Part shown: one piece after another, positions 1 through 9,212 of the stretch
Layout of the letters: every line of letters begins with the position of its first letter
How positions within the stretch are numbered: position 1 is the first letter of the stretch
Source: Aquipseudomonas alcaligenes
Lineage (GTDB): Bacteria; Pseudomonadota; Gammaproteobacteria; Pseudomonadales; Pseudomonadaceae
Direction of reading: 5' to 3'
DNA: 39,711 nt
Assembly: GCF_003205495.1 (NCBI RefSeq)
Contig: NZ_QJRX01000013.1
Coordinates: forward strand, 1 to 39,711
Program-made: the position numbers and the translations under genes
The notes under the pieces: model-generated
Database searches by the model: none
The model's input: only the letters and a program-made list of their open reading frames with translations
What the model was told of the DNA's origin: nothing

Positions 1-99
1 GCGCAGAGGGGCGAAGGCACGCGGGGCGGGCGCTGCGGGCGGGGTGGAAGAGGAATGTGTGCAAGGAGTTGCGCAATGTCGTGCGGGGAGGTGACAGGC

Positions 100-168
100 T
101 CCCGGATTGCATCCGGGCTACAGGAGCGCTCCCTCTCCCCGCCCCTCTCCCATGAATGGGAGAGGGGC
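100..168. repeat. REP-like palindromes downstream of zwf
   Basis: Two unrelated short palindromes sit side by side. Positions 101-117 read CCCGGATTGCATCCGGG, the same core as the pair at 26116-26175. Positions 141-168 form a 12-bp perfect stem (GCCCCTCTCCCA and its complement) around a TGAA loop; this is the CCCTCTCCC family seen again at 37212-37317 and 39610-39711. They lie just 3' of zwf on the minus strand and could act as transcript-end hairpins. Positions 1-99 and 169-190 show no gene I can support. Confidence 0.75.
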
Positions 169-190
169 GTAGGGCTGGTGCTGCTGGGGT

Positions 191-1636
<1,446 letters not shown>

Positions 1637-1680
1637 CGAGAGGCCTCCGGCCGGGTTTGCCTGTGCGGGTTGGGCATTCA

Positions 1681-1695
1681 TGTAGTATAACTACA
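1681..1695. promoter_or_regulatory. HexR operator in the zwf-hexR intergenic region
   Basis: TGTAGTATAACTACA is an inverted repeat (TGTAGT-N3-ACTACA) that fits the published gammaproteobacterial HexR consensus TGTARTWWWAYTACA at every position. It lies between the divergent zwf and hexR-like genes, 45 bp upstream of the preferred zwf start and about 90 bp upstream of the regulator start, so it could control both. HexR repressors release DNA on binding 2-keto-3-deoxy-6-phosphogluconate; applying that here is inference. Confidence 0.85.
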
Positions 1696-1783
1696 AGCTC
1701 ACTACAGCCCGATCATAACAGGCTGGGTGAAACCGCAGCGAGCCGGCGCGGTTTCCATCGAGCCCGATAACAGAGTCCTGCCC

Positions 1784-2650
1784 GTGAATCTTCTGCAGCA
1801 TATCGCCCAGTCCCGTCACCTGCTCCGCAAGTCGGAGCTGAAGGTTGCCGACCATGTCCTGCAGGACCCCTCGGCGGTCATGCACAGCTCCATGGCCGAC
1901 CTGGCCCACGAGGTCGGCATCAGCGAGCCGACCATCGTGCGCTTCTGCCGCGCCATTGGCTGCAGCGGCTTCCAGGACCTCAAGCTGAAACTGGCGCAGA
2001 GCCTGGCGGCGGGGGCCAGCTTCGGCCAGTTCGCGATCAGCGAGAACGACTCGGTGGCGGACTTCAGCCTGAAGATCTTCGACACCACCCTGCATACCCT
2101 GATGGAAGTGCGCGAACGCCTCGATCCCAAGGAGCTGGAGAAGGCCATCAATGCCATCGCCAACGCCCAGCGCATCGAGTTCTACGGCTTCGGCGCCTCC
2201 GGCGCGGTGGCCGCCGACGCCCAGCACAAGTTCTTCCGCCTGTTGCTGACCGCCGCCGCCTATTCCGACCCGCACATGCAGGCGATGAGCGCGGTGACCC
2301 TCAAGCCCACCGACGTGGCCATCTGCATCTCGCAGTCCGGCCGTTCCAAGGACCTGCTGATCACCGCCAACCTGGTGCGCGAGTCCGGCGCCACGCTGAT
2401 CACCCTGTGCCCGAGCCAGACCCCGCTGGCCGACCTGGCCACGGTCAACCTGGCCATCGACGTGCAGGAAGACACCGAGATCTACACGCCGCTGACCTCG
2501 CGCATCGCCCACCTGGTGGTGATCGACGTGCTGGCCATGGGCGTGGCCATGGCCCGCGGCCCGGACCTGGTCAACCACCTCAAGAGCGTCAAGCGCAGCC
2601 TGCGCAGCCTGCGTCTGTCGCCCAAGTCGGTGCGCAGCGCCGAGGACTAG
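1784..2650 (+). CDS. hexR: HexR-type transcriptional regulator (RpiR/MurR family)
   Basis: DNA-binding repressor of glucose catabolism genes. Residues 1-77 form the RpiR-type helix-turn-helix (KSELKVADHVLQ, then EPTIVRFCRAIGCSGFQDLK). Residues about 120-260 form a SIS sugar-phosphate-binding domain, with SQSGRSKDLL as the phosphosugar loop. At 288 aa the length fits the family. The start is taken as GTG 1784 because homologues begin with the residues NLLQHIAQSR; an upstream GTG at 1727 would add 19 unconserved residues. It is divergent from zwf across a perfect HexR box, which implies autoregulation. The genome may carry another HexR beside the main zwf-pgl-eda operon, and this copy may be the PA5438-type paralogue, so the symbol names the family. 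Confidence 0.88.
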   Translation: MNLLQHIAQSRHLLRKSELKVADHVLQDPSAVMHSSMADLAHEVGISEPTIVRFCRAIGCSGFQDLKLKLAQSLAAGASFGQFAISENDSVADFSLKIFDTTLHTLMEVRERLDPKELEKAINAIANAQRIEFYGFGASGAVAADAQHKFFRLLLTAAAYSDPHMQAMSAVTLKPTDVAICISQSGRSKDLLITANLVRESGATLITLCPSQTPLADLATVNLAIDVQEDTEIYTPLTSRIAHLVVIDVLAMGVAMARGPDLVNHLKSVKRSLRSLRLSPKSVRSAED

Positions 2651-2737
2651 CGTCACGCAAGATTCATCGGCGCGCCGCCAAAGCGTCACCCTCCGGCGCG
2701 CATGCTGGGTTCCCGTTATCGGACTAGGAGCCCCGCG

Positions 2738-2938
2738 ATGAGCCTGCATCACGCCGAACCCGTTCACGACAGCAAGACCCGCCGCAAGCTGGAAGACCAG
2801 CGCCGCATGGCCTTCCGCCGCGCCATCGAGGATTACGCCGAGCAGCGCCGCCTGCAGCGCGAACTCCACGACTATCCCGATCTGCTCCCCGCCGGCTTCT
2901 TGCTCGAGCGCGCCACGACCCGTCGCCAGGCGGCCTGA
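2738..2938 (+). CDS. PA3496-family small basic protein
   Basis: A 66-residue hydrophilic protein rich in Arg, Glu and Gln with a central KTRRKLEDQRRMAFRRAIED segment. It resembles the short Pseudomonas proteins annotated as PA3496-family putative envelope integrity proteins, although no signal peptide or membrane helix is visible. The start at 2738 is chosen for an AGGAG at 2726-2730 with 7-nt spacing; the ATG at 2702 has no comparable site. It has its own short unit between hexR and the dpkA-like gene. The role is unknown and the family link is from memory of the sequence. Confidence 0.7.
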   Translation: MSLHHAEPVHDSKTRRKLEDQRRMAFRRAIEDYAEQRRLQRELHDYPDLLPAGFLLERATTRRQAA

Positions 2939-2949
2939 GCCCTGCCGGC

Positions 2950-2973
2950 GGTATGCCGAATTCGGCATGCCGC
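2950..2973. promoter_or_regulatory. 24-bp near-perfect palindrome upstream of dpkA-like gene
   Basis: CGGTATGCCGAA is followed immediately by TTCGGCATGCCG, a 12-bp inverted repeat with one mismatch and no loop. It lies 12 bp after the stop of the small PA3496-type gene and about 70 bp before the reductase start. No T-run follows, so a dimer operator for the reductase promoter fits better than an intrinsic terminator. A shorter GCCGAT...ATCGGC repeat lies upstream of the epimerase gene (19656-19673). The binding protein is unknown. Confidence 0.5.
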
Positions 2974-3043
2974 GCGTGCAAAGCGATCAAGCCGCGGCGG
3001 CCGCGACGGGCCACTGTAGCGGGCAGACTGCCAGGAGCCCGTT

Positions 3044-4051
3044 ATGACCCGACTGACCCTCACCGAGGCCCATGAGCTGGCCGCCGCCATCCTGCGTCAT
3101 GCCGGTTTCAGCGAGGCCTTCGCCCAGGCCATCGCCGCCACCGTGACCGCCGGCGAGCGCGATGGCTGCAAGTCCCACGGCCTGTGGCGCCTGCTCGGCA
3201 TCGTGCACACCCTCAAGGCCGGCAAGGCGGTGGCCGATGCCGAGCCCGAGGTGATCGACCAGGCGCCGTCGCTGGTACGGGTCGACGCCCATGGCGGCTT
3301 CTCCCAGCTGGCCTTCGCCGCCGGCCTGCCGCTGCTGGCGGACAAGGCCCGGCGCAACGGCATCGCCGCCCTGGCGATCAACCGCTGCGTGCACTTCTCC
3401 GCACTGTGGGTGGAGATGGAGGCGCTCACCGAGCTGGGTCTGGTGGCGCTGGCCTGCAACCCGACCCAGGCCTACGTGGCGCCGGCCGGTGGCAGCCGTC
3501 CGCTGTTCGGTACCAACCCCGTCGCCTTCGGCTGGCCGCGCGCCGGTGGCCAGCCCTTCGTCTTCGACTTCGCCACCAGCGCCATCGCCCGTGGCGAGAT
3601 CGAGCTGCACCGCCGTTCCGGCGAGCCGCTGCCGCCGGGCTGGGGCGTCGACCGCCACGGCCAGCCGAGCAGCGAGGCCGCCGAGGTGCTCGACCACGGC
3701 GCCATGCTGACCTTCGGCGGGCACAAGGGCTCGGCGCTGTCGACGATGATCGAGCTGATCGCCGGGCCGCTGATCGGCGACCTCACCAGCCTCGAATCCG
3801 GCGCCTTCGACGGCGGCGCCAACGCCCTGCCGTACCACGGCGAGCTGATCATCGCCCTCGATCCGCAGCGCTTTCTTGGCGCGCAGGCCGAGCAGCACCT
3901 GGCCCGCGCCGAGGCACTGTTCGAGGCGATCCAGGGCCAGGGCGCGCGGCTGCCGTCGCAGCGGCGCTACGAGGCGCGGGCCAGGAGCCTGGCCTGTGGC
4001 GTTGAACTCGACGACGGCCTGTACCGCGACCTGCAGGCGCTGCTCGGCTAG
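3044..4051 (+). CDS. dpkA: Delta1-pyrroline/piperideine-2-carboxylate reductase (Ldh2/MDH2 family)
   Basis: NAD(P)H-dependent reductase of the LDH2/MDH2 family (335 aa). In pseudomonads members of this type reduce delta1-piperideine-2-carboxylate to L-pipecolate and delta1-pyrroline-2-carboxylate to L-proline. The family hallmarks are visible: SHGLWRL with the conserved Ser44-His45, FGTNPVAFG, FDFATS and GGHKGSALS. An AGGAG at 3033-3037 sets the start. In P. aeruginosa the homologue (PA1252, from memory) is the first gene of the hydroxyproline cluster. Here it is separated from the rest of the cluster by about 2.4 kb and read from the opposite strand. It would finish 3-hydroxyproline breakdown after the aconitase X dehydratase. 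Its stop codon abuts that of the next, convergent gene. Malate/lactate or ureidoglycolate dehydrogenase is a less likely alternative. Confidence 0.75.
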   Translation: MTRLTLTEAHELAAAILRHAGFSEAFAQAIAATVTAGERDGCKSHGLWRLLGIVHTLKAGKAVADAEPEVIDQAPSLVRVDAHGGFSQLAFAAGLPLLADKARRNGIAALAINRCVHFSALWVEMEALTELGLVALACNPTQAYVAPAGGSRPLFGTNPVAFGWPRAGGQPFVFDFATSAIARGEIELHRRSGEPLPPGWGVDRHGQPSSEAAEVLDHGAMLTFGGHKGSALSTMIELIAGPLIGDLTSLESGAFDGGANALPYHGELIIALDPQRFLGAQAEQHLARAEALFEAIQGQGARLPSQRRYEARARSLACGVELDDGLYRDLQALLG

Positions 4052-5383
4052 CTAGCCTTCCTCCAGTTCCAGCGGCTGCTCCACCCGCAGCTCGACCTGG
4101 CCGCGCCCGCATTTGCGCAGGCTGATGCCCAGCGCCATCTCGTCCAGGCGGCGGCGCAACAGCAGCAGGCGGGTGGCCAGGTTGTCGCTGATCTCCGGCA
4201 GGTTCAGCGAGCTGTCGGCGCGCAGCTCGCGGCTGCTGAAGGTGCGCCGGCCGCTGTCGCGGTATTCGCGCAGGAGCTTCCAGAGGATGGCGCCGGCGAT
4301 GCCTTTGATCACGTACTGGCCGTCGATGAACAGGGTCGACAGGCGCGCATAGAAGCGCACCTGCAGCGTGCTGTTGGCGCGCGGACGCGGCGTCGGCGCG
4401 CCCTGCCAGTCCGCCGCCTCGCCCGCCTCGCAGTCCTCCTGCAGGCGGCCGATGGCCAGGCCCAGGGCGTCGGCCAGGGTCGCCAGGGCATCCTCATGGT
4501 GGTAGCTGAAGCGCTGGGCGCGCAGGTCCTCGACATAGAGCACGCCGCTCACCGTGGCGCCCAGGCGGATCGGCAGGGCCAGCTGGCTGCCGGGGTTGGC
4601 CAGGCCATGGAAGGGCAGCGCCGGCTCCAGCGGCTCGTCCAGGGCCAGCGCCTGGGAGCGCACCACCTGGGCGTAGCCGTGCTCGGCCAGGGCATGGTTG
4701 ATGCGGATCGGCACGCCCGTGCGCGCGGCCACGCCGATCACGCCCTTGCCCAGCGGCACCTCGCTGCCGATCTGGCTGCCGGGATAGCCGCGCGCGGCCA
4801 CGGTGAACAGGCGCGCCTGCGCGTCGTCGCACAGCAGGATCATGGCCTGGGCGATCTCCAGCTGGCGCTCCAGGGCGGCCAGGCAGCTGTCGAACAGGTG
4901 CTCCAGGTCGACGGCCTGGGCCACCGTCTCGATCAGCGCGCGCAGTGGCGGCAGCAGGTTGGGCGGCAGTGGCTGGGGCAGGCCGGGGCAGTCCACCGGC
5001 TCGATGGCCAGCACCCGGTAGATGTCGGCGCCCTGCAGGCGGAAGACGCCGTCCATGCCGCTGTGCGAGGCGATGCCGGCCAGCTTGGCGCCGATCTTCT
5101 CGAACGTGGCGCCCTCGGTCTCGGTGCGCAGGTATTGCGCCAGCAGGCGGTGGCGGCGGGCGGTGAAGGGGTCGATCAGCAGGATCCGCGCGATGGGGTT
5201 CTCCAGCACGTTGCGCCGGGTCTGGCTGAAGAACTGGAAGCTCAGGGCGATGTGGGCCGGGTCGAGGTAGTGCACCGCCGATAGGTAGGACAGGTTGGGC
5301 GTGCCGTCGAGCGCGCAGGTGGCGATCAGCGCCGGCGTGCTGCCCTCCATCGAGTCGCGCAGGGCACAGAGGCTGGGGTTCAT
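4052..5383 (-). CDS. PNPOx-GAF-winged helix protein, putative sensor/regulator
   Basis: A 443-residue three-part protein. Residues about 10-120 resemble the pyridoxamine-phosphate-oxidase split barrel (TPALIATCALDGTPNLSYLS start) that commonly binds flavin. Residues about 155-320 are a GAF domain (PLGKGVIGVAARTGVPIRI, LALPIRLGATVSGVLYVED). The last about 100 residues look like a winged-helix output domain with GRRTFSSREL and DNLATRLLLLRRRLDE. No signal peptide or membrane segment is present, so it is cytoplasmic. It overlaps the upstream small PNPOx-like gene by 4 bp (ATGA), so the two are surely co-transcribed. A flavin- or gas-sensing transcription factor is my inference; ligand and targets are unknown. 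It converges on the dpkA-like gene with stop codons touching. Confidence 0.75.
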   Translation of the reverse strand: MNPSLCALRDSMEGSTPALIATCALDGTPNLSYLSAVHYLDPAHIALSFQFFSQTRRNVLENPIARILLIDPFTARRHRLLAQYLRTETEGATFEKIGAKLAGIASHSGMDGVFRLQGADIYRVLAIEPVDCPGLPQPLPPNLLPPLRALIETVAQAVDLEHLFDSCLAALERQLEIAQAMILLCDDAQARLFTVAARGYPGSQIGSEVPLGKGVIGVAARTGVPIRINHALAEHGYAQVVRSQALALDEPLEPALPFHGLANPGSQLALPIRLGATVSGVLYVEDLRAQRFSYHHEDALATLADALGLAIGRLQEDCEAGEAADWQGAPTPRPRANSTLQVRFYARLSTLFIDGQYVIKGIAGAILWKLLREYRDSGRRTFSSRELRADSSLNLPEISDNLATRLLLLRRRLDEMALGISLRKCGRGQVELRVEQPLELEEG

Positions 5384-5868
5384 GGTGCCCCCGCCAGCGC
5401 CTTGCCGGCATTCGGCCCGGGCGTCTGGTCGAACAGCGCGTGAATGCCGCAGTGCAGGAACACCAGGCGTTCGGGCTCGTAGCCGTTGAGGGTGGAGGCG
5501 AAGGGGTCGCCGAAGCCGATCAGGTCCAGGCGCCGGTTGGCCAGCGAGACGCGCCGGGCGATCTCCGCGAGCTCGCTGCCGGCCACCCCGCCCAGGCGGG
5601 CGTCGCGGGTCTTGATCTGCACGGTGCGGTGGCTCACCGGGTCGCTGAACACCAGGGCCGCCCGTCCGCCCTGTACCGCCAGCTGCAGCACGGCGCCGGC
5701 CTGGCGCTCGTCGAAGGCCACGCGCAGGCGCTGGCGCGCCGGATCGACGAAGCAGGCCAGGCCGAAGCAGAGGTCCGGCACACCCGTGGCGGTGGCGCTG
5801 GCCAGGCGGATCAGCGCGCCCTGGCTGATGAAGTCGGCCAGCTCCTCGTCGAGGCTCAGCGCATCCAT
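5380..5868 (-). CDS. Small pyridoxamine-5'-phosphate-oxidase-like protein
   Basis: A 162-residue soluble protein with the split-barrel flavin-binding pattern: GALIRLASATATGVPDLCFGLACFV, an AFDERQAG segment, then GGRAALVFSDPVSHRTVQIK. Such proteins bind FMN, F420 or heme and few have known activities. The start at 5868 is supported by AGGAC about 8 nt upstream and by where the domain begins. An upstream in-frame extension to 5973 would run through the promoter repeats. It is the first gene of a two-gene unit with the PNPOx-GAF protein, sharing an ATGA overlap. The divergent neighbour is a 4-TM heme-copper-oxidase-like protein, which suggests a redox or respiratory-gas theme. Confidence 0.7.
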   Translation of the reverse strand: MDALSLDEELADFISQGALIRLASATATGVPDLCFGLACFVDPARQRLRVAFDERQAGAVLQLAVQGGRAALVFSDPVSHRTVQIKTRDARLGGVAGSELAEIARRVSLANRRLDLIGFGDPFASTLNGYEPERLVFLHCGIHALFDQTPGPNAGKALAGAP

Positions 5869-5894
5869 CGCGGTTGTCCTGTCATCGCATCCCC

Positions 5895-5934
5895 TTAGCA
5901 ATCTTTTAGCAAGTGCTGCCGGAAAAATTAGCAA
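5895..5934. promoter_or_regulatory. Three helically phased TTAGCAA repeats
   Basis: The heptamer TTAGCAA occurs at 5895, 5906 and 5928, with start-to-start steps of 11 and 22 bp, so all copies face the same side of the helix. They lie in the divergent promoter between the small PNPOx-like gene (start 5868) and the 4-TM gene (start 5991). This is the usual place for a shared operator. The winged-helix protein encoded just downstream is an obvious candidate binder, by inference. Confidence 0.6.
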
Positions 5935-5990
5935 ATGTCCGGGCGCTGCCCACCTAGCATGGGGGCTCACCATCTGTAACGGAGTTCATC

Positions 5991-6392
5991 ATGCAACATA
6001 GGCTCAGCAATCTGTGGCTCAAACTGGCCGGACTGTATTTTTTCATAGGTGTGGCCCTGGGCGTCGGCATGGGGTTGTCCGGCGACCATCACCTGTTCCC
6101 GCTGCATGCCCACATCAACCTGCTCGGTTGGGTATCCATGGCGCTGTTCGGCCTGATCGGCCGCGTACTGCAACCGGGGCGCGTGCTGAAGGCGCATTTC
6201 TGGCTGTACAACCTGAGCCTGCCGGTGATGTGCGTGGCCTTGCTGTTCATGCTCAATGGCAAGCCCGCCTTCGGCCCGCTGCTGGGCCTGGCGTCGCTGG
6301 GGGTGGCGGGCGGCGTGCTGCTGTTCGTGGTTGCCCTGTTCCTGCCGGCGCAACGCCAGGCGCCGGCCAGTCGCCCGCTGGCGCTGAGCTGA
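5991..6392 (+). CDS. 4-TM heme-copper-oxidase-like membrane protein
   Basis: A 133-residue integral membrane protein with four predicted helices (about 12-33, 43-65, 72-94 and 100-122). Its His-rich SGDHHLFPLHAHINLLGWVS stretch and the second AHFWLYN motif resemble heme-ligand helices of cytochrome c oxidase subunit I. Databases usually name such short proteins cytochrome-c oxidase or NnrS/NnrT-like. At about a quarter the length of a real subunit I it cannot be an oxidase by itself; heme or metal binding is likely but unproven. GGAG in the leader precedes the ATG. It is divergent from the PNPOx pair across the TTAGCAA repeats and is followed by a terminator. Confidence 0.65.
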   Translation: MQHRLSNLWLKLAGLYFFIGVALGVGMGLSGDHHLFPLHAHINLLGWVSMALFGLIGRVLQPGRVLKAHFWLYNLSLPVMCVALLFMLNGKPAFGPLLGLASLGVAGGVLLFVVALFLPAQRQAPASRPLALS

Positions 6393-6402
6393 GGGCGGCG
6401 AT

Positions 6403-6427
6403 AAAAAAGCCCCGGCGAACCGGGGCT
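6403..6427 (-). terminator. Rho-independent terminator of the KGSADH end of the lhp operon
   Basis: On the minus strand AGCCCCGG, TTCG loop, CCGGGGCT is followed by six T residues. It lies about 40 bp past the stop of the semialdehyde dehydrogenase and between convergent genes. The T-run is only on the minus-strand side. Confidence 0.88.
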
Positions 6428-6464
6428 GAGGGAGGGAAGCGCTGGTGGCTGAGCCGACAACTTT

Positions 6465-8048
6465 TCAGGCCAGCGATTCCCGCGTGGTGATGCCGTCGAC
6501 CAGCCGGGCCAGGCCCAGCGGGTTGGCGTTCTTCAGGGCGTCCGGCAGCAGGGCGTCCGGGCAGTTCTGGTAGCACACCGGGCGCAGGAAGCGCTCGATG
6601 GCCAGGCTGCCGACCGAGGTGCCGCGCGCATCCGAAGTGGCCGGATAGGGGCCGCCGTGGACCATCGCGTCGCACACTTCCACGCCGGTCGGATAACCGT
6701 TGAACAGTACCCGGCCAACCTTCTGCTCCAGCAGTGGCAACAGATCGCCGTGGGCCTCCAGGTCAGCCGGCTCGGCGGTCAGGGTGGCGGTCAGCTGGCC
6801 GCGCAGGCCATGCAGGGCGCGGATCAGCTCGGCCTTGTCGGCCACTTCCACCACCACGGTGACCGGGCCGAACACCTCTTCCTGCAGCAGCTCGTCGCCT
6901 TCCAGCAGCAATGCGACATCGGCCTGGAACAGCTGCGGCCGAGCCTGGCGGCCTTCCTGCGGCTGGCCGGCCAGGTGCTTCAGCCCCGGGTGGGCGTGCA
7001 GCGCGGCCAGGCCGCGTTCGTAGCTGCCCAGGGTACCGGCGTTGAGCATGGTCTGCGGCGGGCGCTGGCCGATTTCGGCGATCAGGTTGGCGACGAACAG
7101 GCTGAAGGCCGGCGAGGCGATGCCGATGACCAGGCCCGGGTTGGTGCAGAACTGGCCGCAGCCCTGCACCACCGAGTCGGCCAGTTCGCGGGCGATCTTC
7201 TCGCCACGTGCGGCCAGGGCGGCCGGCAGCATCAGCACCGGGTTGATCGAGCTCATCTCGGCGAACACCGGGATGGGATGCGGGCGCGCGGCGGCCATGT
7301 CGCACAGGGCTCGACCGCCCTTCAGCGAGCCGGTGAAGCCGACCGCCTGGATCGCCGGATGCTTGACCAGCCACTCGCCGACCCCGCCGCCATAGACCAT
7401 GTTGAACACGCCGGCCGGCATGCCGGTGGCCTCGGCGGCGCGGATGATCGCCTGGGCCACCCGCTCGGCGGTGGCCATGTGGCCGCTGTGCGCCTTGAAC
7501 ACCACCGGACAGCCGGCGGCCAGCGCGGCGGCGGTGTCGCCGCCGGCGGTGGAGAAGGCCAGCGGGAAGTTGCTGGCGCCGAACACCGCCACCGGGCCGA
7601 CGCCGGTGCGGTACTGGCGCAGGTCCGGGCGCGGCAGCGGCTGGCGCTCGGGCAGGGCGCGGTCGATGCGCGCGCCGAGGAAGTCGCCGCGGCGCAGCAC
7701 CCTGGCGAACAGGCGCATCTGCCCGCTGGTGCGGCCGCGCTCGCCCTGGATGCGCGCGGCCGGCAGGGCGGTCTCGCGGCACACCAGCTGGACGAAGTCG
7801 TCGCCGAGGGCATCGATCTGCTCGGCGATGGCGTCGAGGAACTGGGCGCGGCGCTCCGGGCTGAGGGCGCGGTAGACCGGGTAGGCGGCCTCGGCGGCGC
7901 GGGCGGCGGCGTCCACCTCGGCCTCGGTGGCCTGGTGGAAGGCGTAGGGCAGTGCCTCGCCGGTGCTGGCGTCGAGGCTGTGCAGGATGATCTCGCCGGC
8001 GGCGCTGCGGCCGCCGGCGATGAAGTTGTGGCCGGTGATGGCGGGCAT
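6465..8048 (-). CDS. 2-Oxoglutarate semialdehyde (2,5-dioxovalerate) dehydrogenase
   Basis: NAD(P)+-dependent aldehyde dehydrogenase (527 aa) oxidising alpha-ketoglutarate semialdehyde to 2-oxoglutarate, the last step of trans-4-hydroxyproline breakdown. Visible features: cofactor region VFGASNFPLAFSTAGGD, nucleotide turn GFTGSLKGG, general base Glu264 in VFAEMSSINP and nucleophile Cys301 in GCGQFCTNPG. ATG at 8048 has AGGAG with 7-nt spacing; the longer reading to 8117 has none. The gene follows the DHDPS-like deaminase that produces its substrate, about 85 bp away in the same direction, and ends at a strong terminator. Sugar-acid pathways use the same enzyme type; the neighbours fix the hydroxyproline role. 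Confidence 0.9.
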   Translation of the reverse strand: MPAITGHNFIAGGRSAAGEIILHSLDASTGEALPYAFHQATEAEVDAAARAAEAAYPVYRALSPERRAQFLDAIAEQIDALGDDFVQLVCRETALPAARIQGERGRTSGQMRLFARVLRRGDFLGARIDRALPERQPLPRPDLRQYRTGVGPVAVFGASNFPLAFSTAGGDTAAALAAGCPVVFKAHSGHMATAERVAQAIIRAAEATGMPAGVFNMVYGGGVGEWLVKHPAIQAVGFTGSLKGGRALCDMAAARPHPIPVFAEMSSINPVLMLPAALAARGEKIARELADSVVQGCGQFCTNPGLVIGIASPAFSLFVANLIAEIGQRPPQTMLNAGTLGSYERGLAALHAHPGLKHLAGQPQEGRQARPQLFQADVALLLEGDELLQEEVFGPVTVVVEVADKAELIRALHGLRGQLTATLTAEPADLEAHGDLLPLLEQKVGRVLFNGYPTGVEVCDAMVHGGPYPATSDARGTSVGSLAIERFLRPVCYQNCPDALLPDALKNANPLGLARLVDGITTRESLA

Positions 8049-8135
8049 GGTTAGCTCCTGTCGGGTGCCTGTGAGATCAGCGTTGCCATTGCAGATCGAC
8101 CGGATGTCCGGAAGCATCCGGCCGCAGCATGGCGA

Positions 8136-9071
8136 TCAGGCGGCCGACCAGTTGGCGTACCACTGGCGGAACAGCTTGTACTGGGTCTCGGCGTAGTTGC
8201 GCTGGGCGTCGCTGAGTGCGTCGGTGGGGTTGAAGTGCAGGCTGTATTCCGGGTCGCCGCCCAGCACCATCAGGTACTTGTAGTAGAGAACCAGGTCGCA
8301 GCCCTCGTCGAAGGACGACAGCACGTTGAGCGCCTCGGACAGCTCCAGGGCGCGGCGACGGGCGACGGCGTCGCCCTTGGCGGCCTGCTTGCTCAGCTCG
8401 ACCAGCTGCAGCACCTCGCGCGGCAGGACGTTGCCGATGCCGGTGATGGCGCCGGTCGCGCCGCAATTGACGAAGCCATGCATCACCTGGGTATCGACGC
8501 CGGCCATGAGGATCACCTGGTCATCCTGCGAGGTGATGTGCTCGGCGGCGTAGCGCATGTCGGCGGCGCCGCCGAATTCCTTGAAGCCGATCAGGTTGGG
8601 GTACTGGCGGCGCAGCTTGAAGAACAGCTCGGCGCGGGTGGCGAAGCCGTAGTAGGGGCTGTTGTAGATCACCGCCGGCAGCTTAGGTGCCGCCTCGAGA
8701 ATGGCGGCGAAGTGGGCTTCCTGGGCGGCCGGCGAAGCGCCGCGGGACAATACGCGCGGGATGACCATCAGGCCATGGGCGCCGACCTTGGCGGCGTGGG
8801 CGGCGTGGGACACGGCCTCGCGGCTGTTCACCGCGCCAGTGCCGACGATGGTCGGGATGCCGGCGGCGACCAGGCGCGCCACCCCTTCCTGGCGCTCGGC
8901 CTCGGTGAGCAATGGCCAGTCGCCCATGGAACCGCAGTAGACCACGGCGCTCATGCCGGCCTCGATCAGCTGCTTGCCCTTGCGCACCAGGGCGTCGAAG
9001 TCCGGCTTGCGCTCGGCGGTGCAGGGGGTCATCAGGGCGGGGATGGTGCCGGTGAAGATGGTGCTGTTCAT
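8136..9071 (-). CDS. lhpC: Delta1-pyrroline-4-hydroxy-2-carboxylate deaminase (DHDPS/NAL family)
   Basis: Class I aldolase-fold enzyme (311 aa) that deaminates and dehydrates 1-pyrroline-4-hydroxy-2-carboxylate to 2-oxoglutarate semialdehyde. The Schiff-base lysine is Lys164 in IGFKEFGG; the paired tyrosines are in VIYNSPYYG (about 136-141); the substrate-loop equivalent is YCGSMGDWPLLT, where DHDPS would have GTTGE. It begins ATG 9071 behind AGGAGG with 8-nt spacing. A GntR-type operator stands at 9100-9115, so this gene and the dehydrogenase after it form their own promoter unit inside the hydroxyproline block. True dihydrodipicolinate synthase is unlikely given the altered loop and context. 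Confidence 0.88.
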   Translation of the reverse strand: MNSTIFTGTIPALMTPCTAERKPDFDALVRKGKQLIEAGMSAVVYCGSMGDWPLLTEAERQEGVARLVAAGIPTIVGTGAVNSREAVSHAAHAAKVGAHGLMVIPRVLSRGASPAAQEAHFAAILEAAPKLPAVIYNSPYYGFATRAELFFKLRRQYPNLIGFKEFGGAADMRYAAEHITSQDDQVILMAGVDTQVMHGFVNCGATGAITGIGNVLPREVLQLVELSKQAAKGDAVARRRALELSEALNVLSSFDEGCDLVLYYKYLMVLGGDPEYSLHFNPTDALSDAQRNYAETQYKLFRQWYANWSAA

Positions 9072-9099
9072 GCTGTCGCCTCCTGGGCAGAGTCAGAGT

Positions 9100-9115
9100 A
9101 TTTCGTATACGGAAG
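9100..9115 (-). promoter_or_regulatory. GntR/FCD-type operator upstream of the deaminase gene
   Basis: ATTTCGTATACGGAAG contains the CGTATACG core shared with 14975-14990 and 20396-20411. It is 29 bp upstream of the deaminase start codon, in promoter position. FCD-class GntR proteins bind short palindromes around GTATAC; the GntR gene at 19690-20361 is the likely binder. Confidence 0.75.
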
Positions 9116-9212
9116 CAAGGGATCGTTCTACGCCCTTGTTTCCATGGGTTGGGCCTGGGCCCGGTTCAGTGCGCCGACGCGGCGGCGGTTTTCAGATCTT
9201 TAAAAAACAGGG

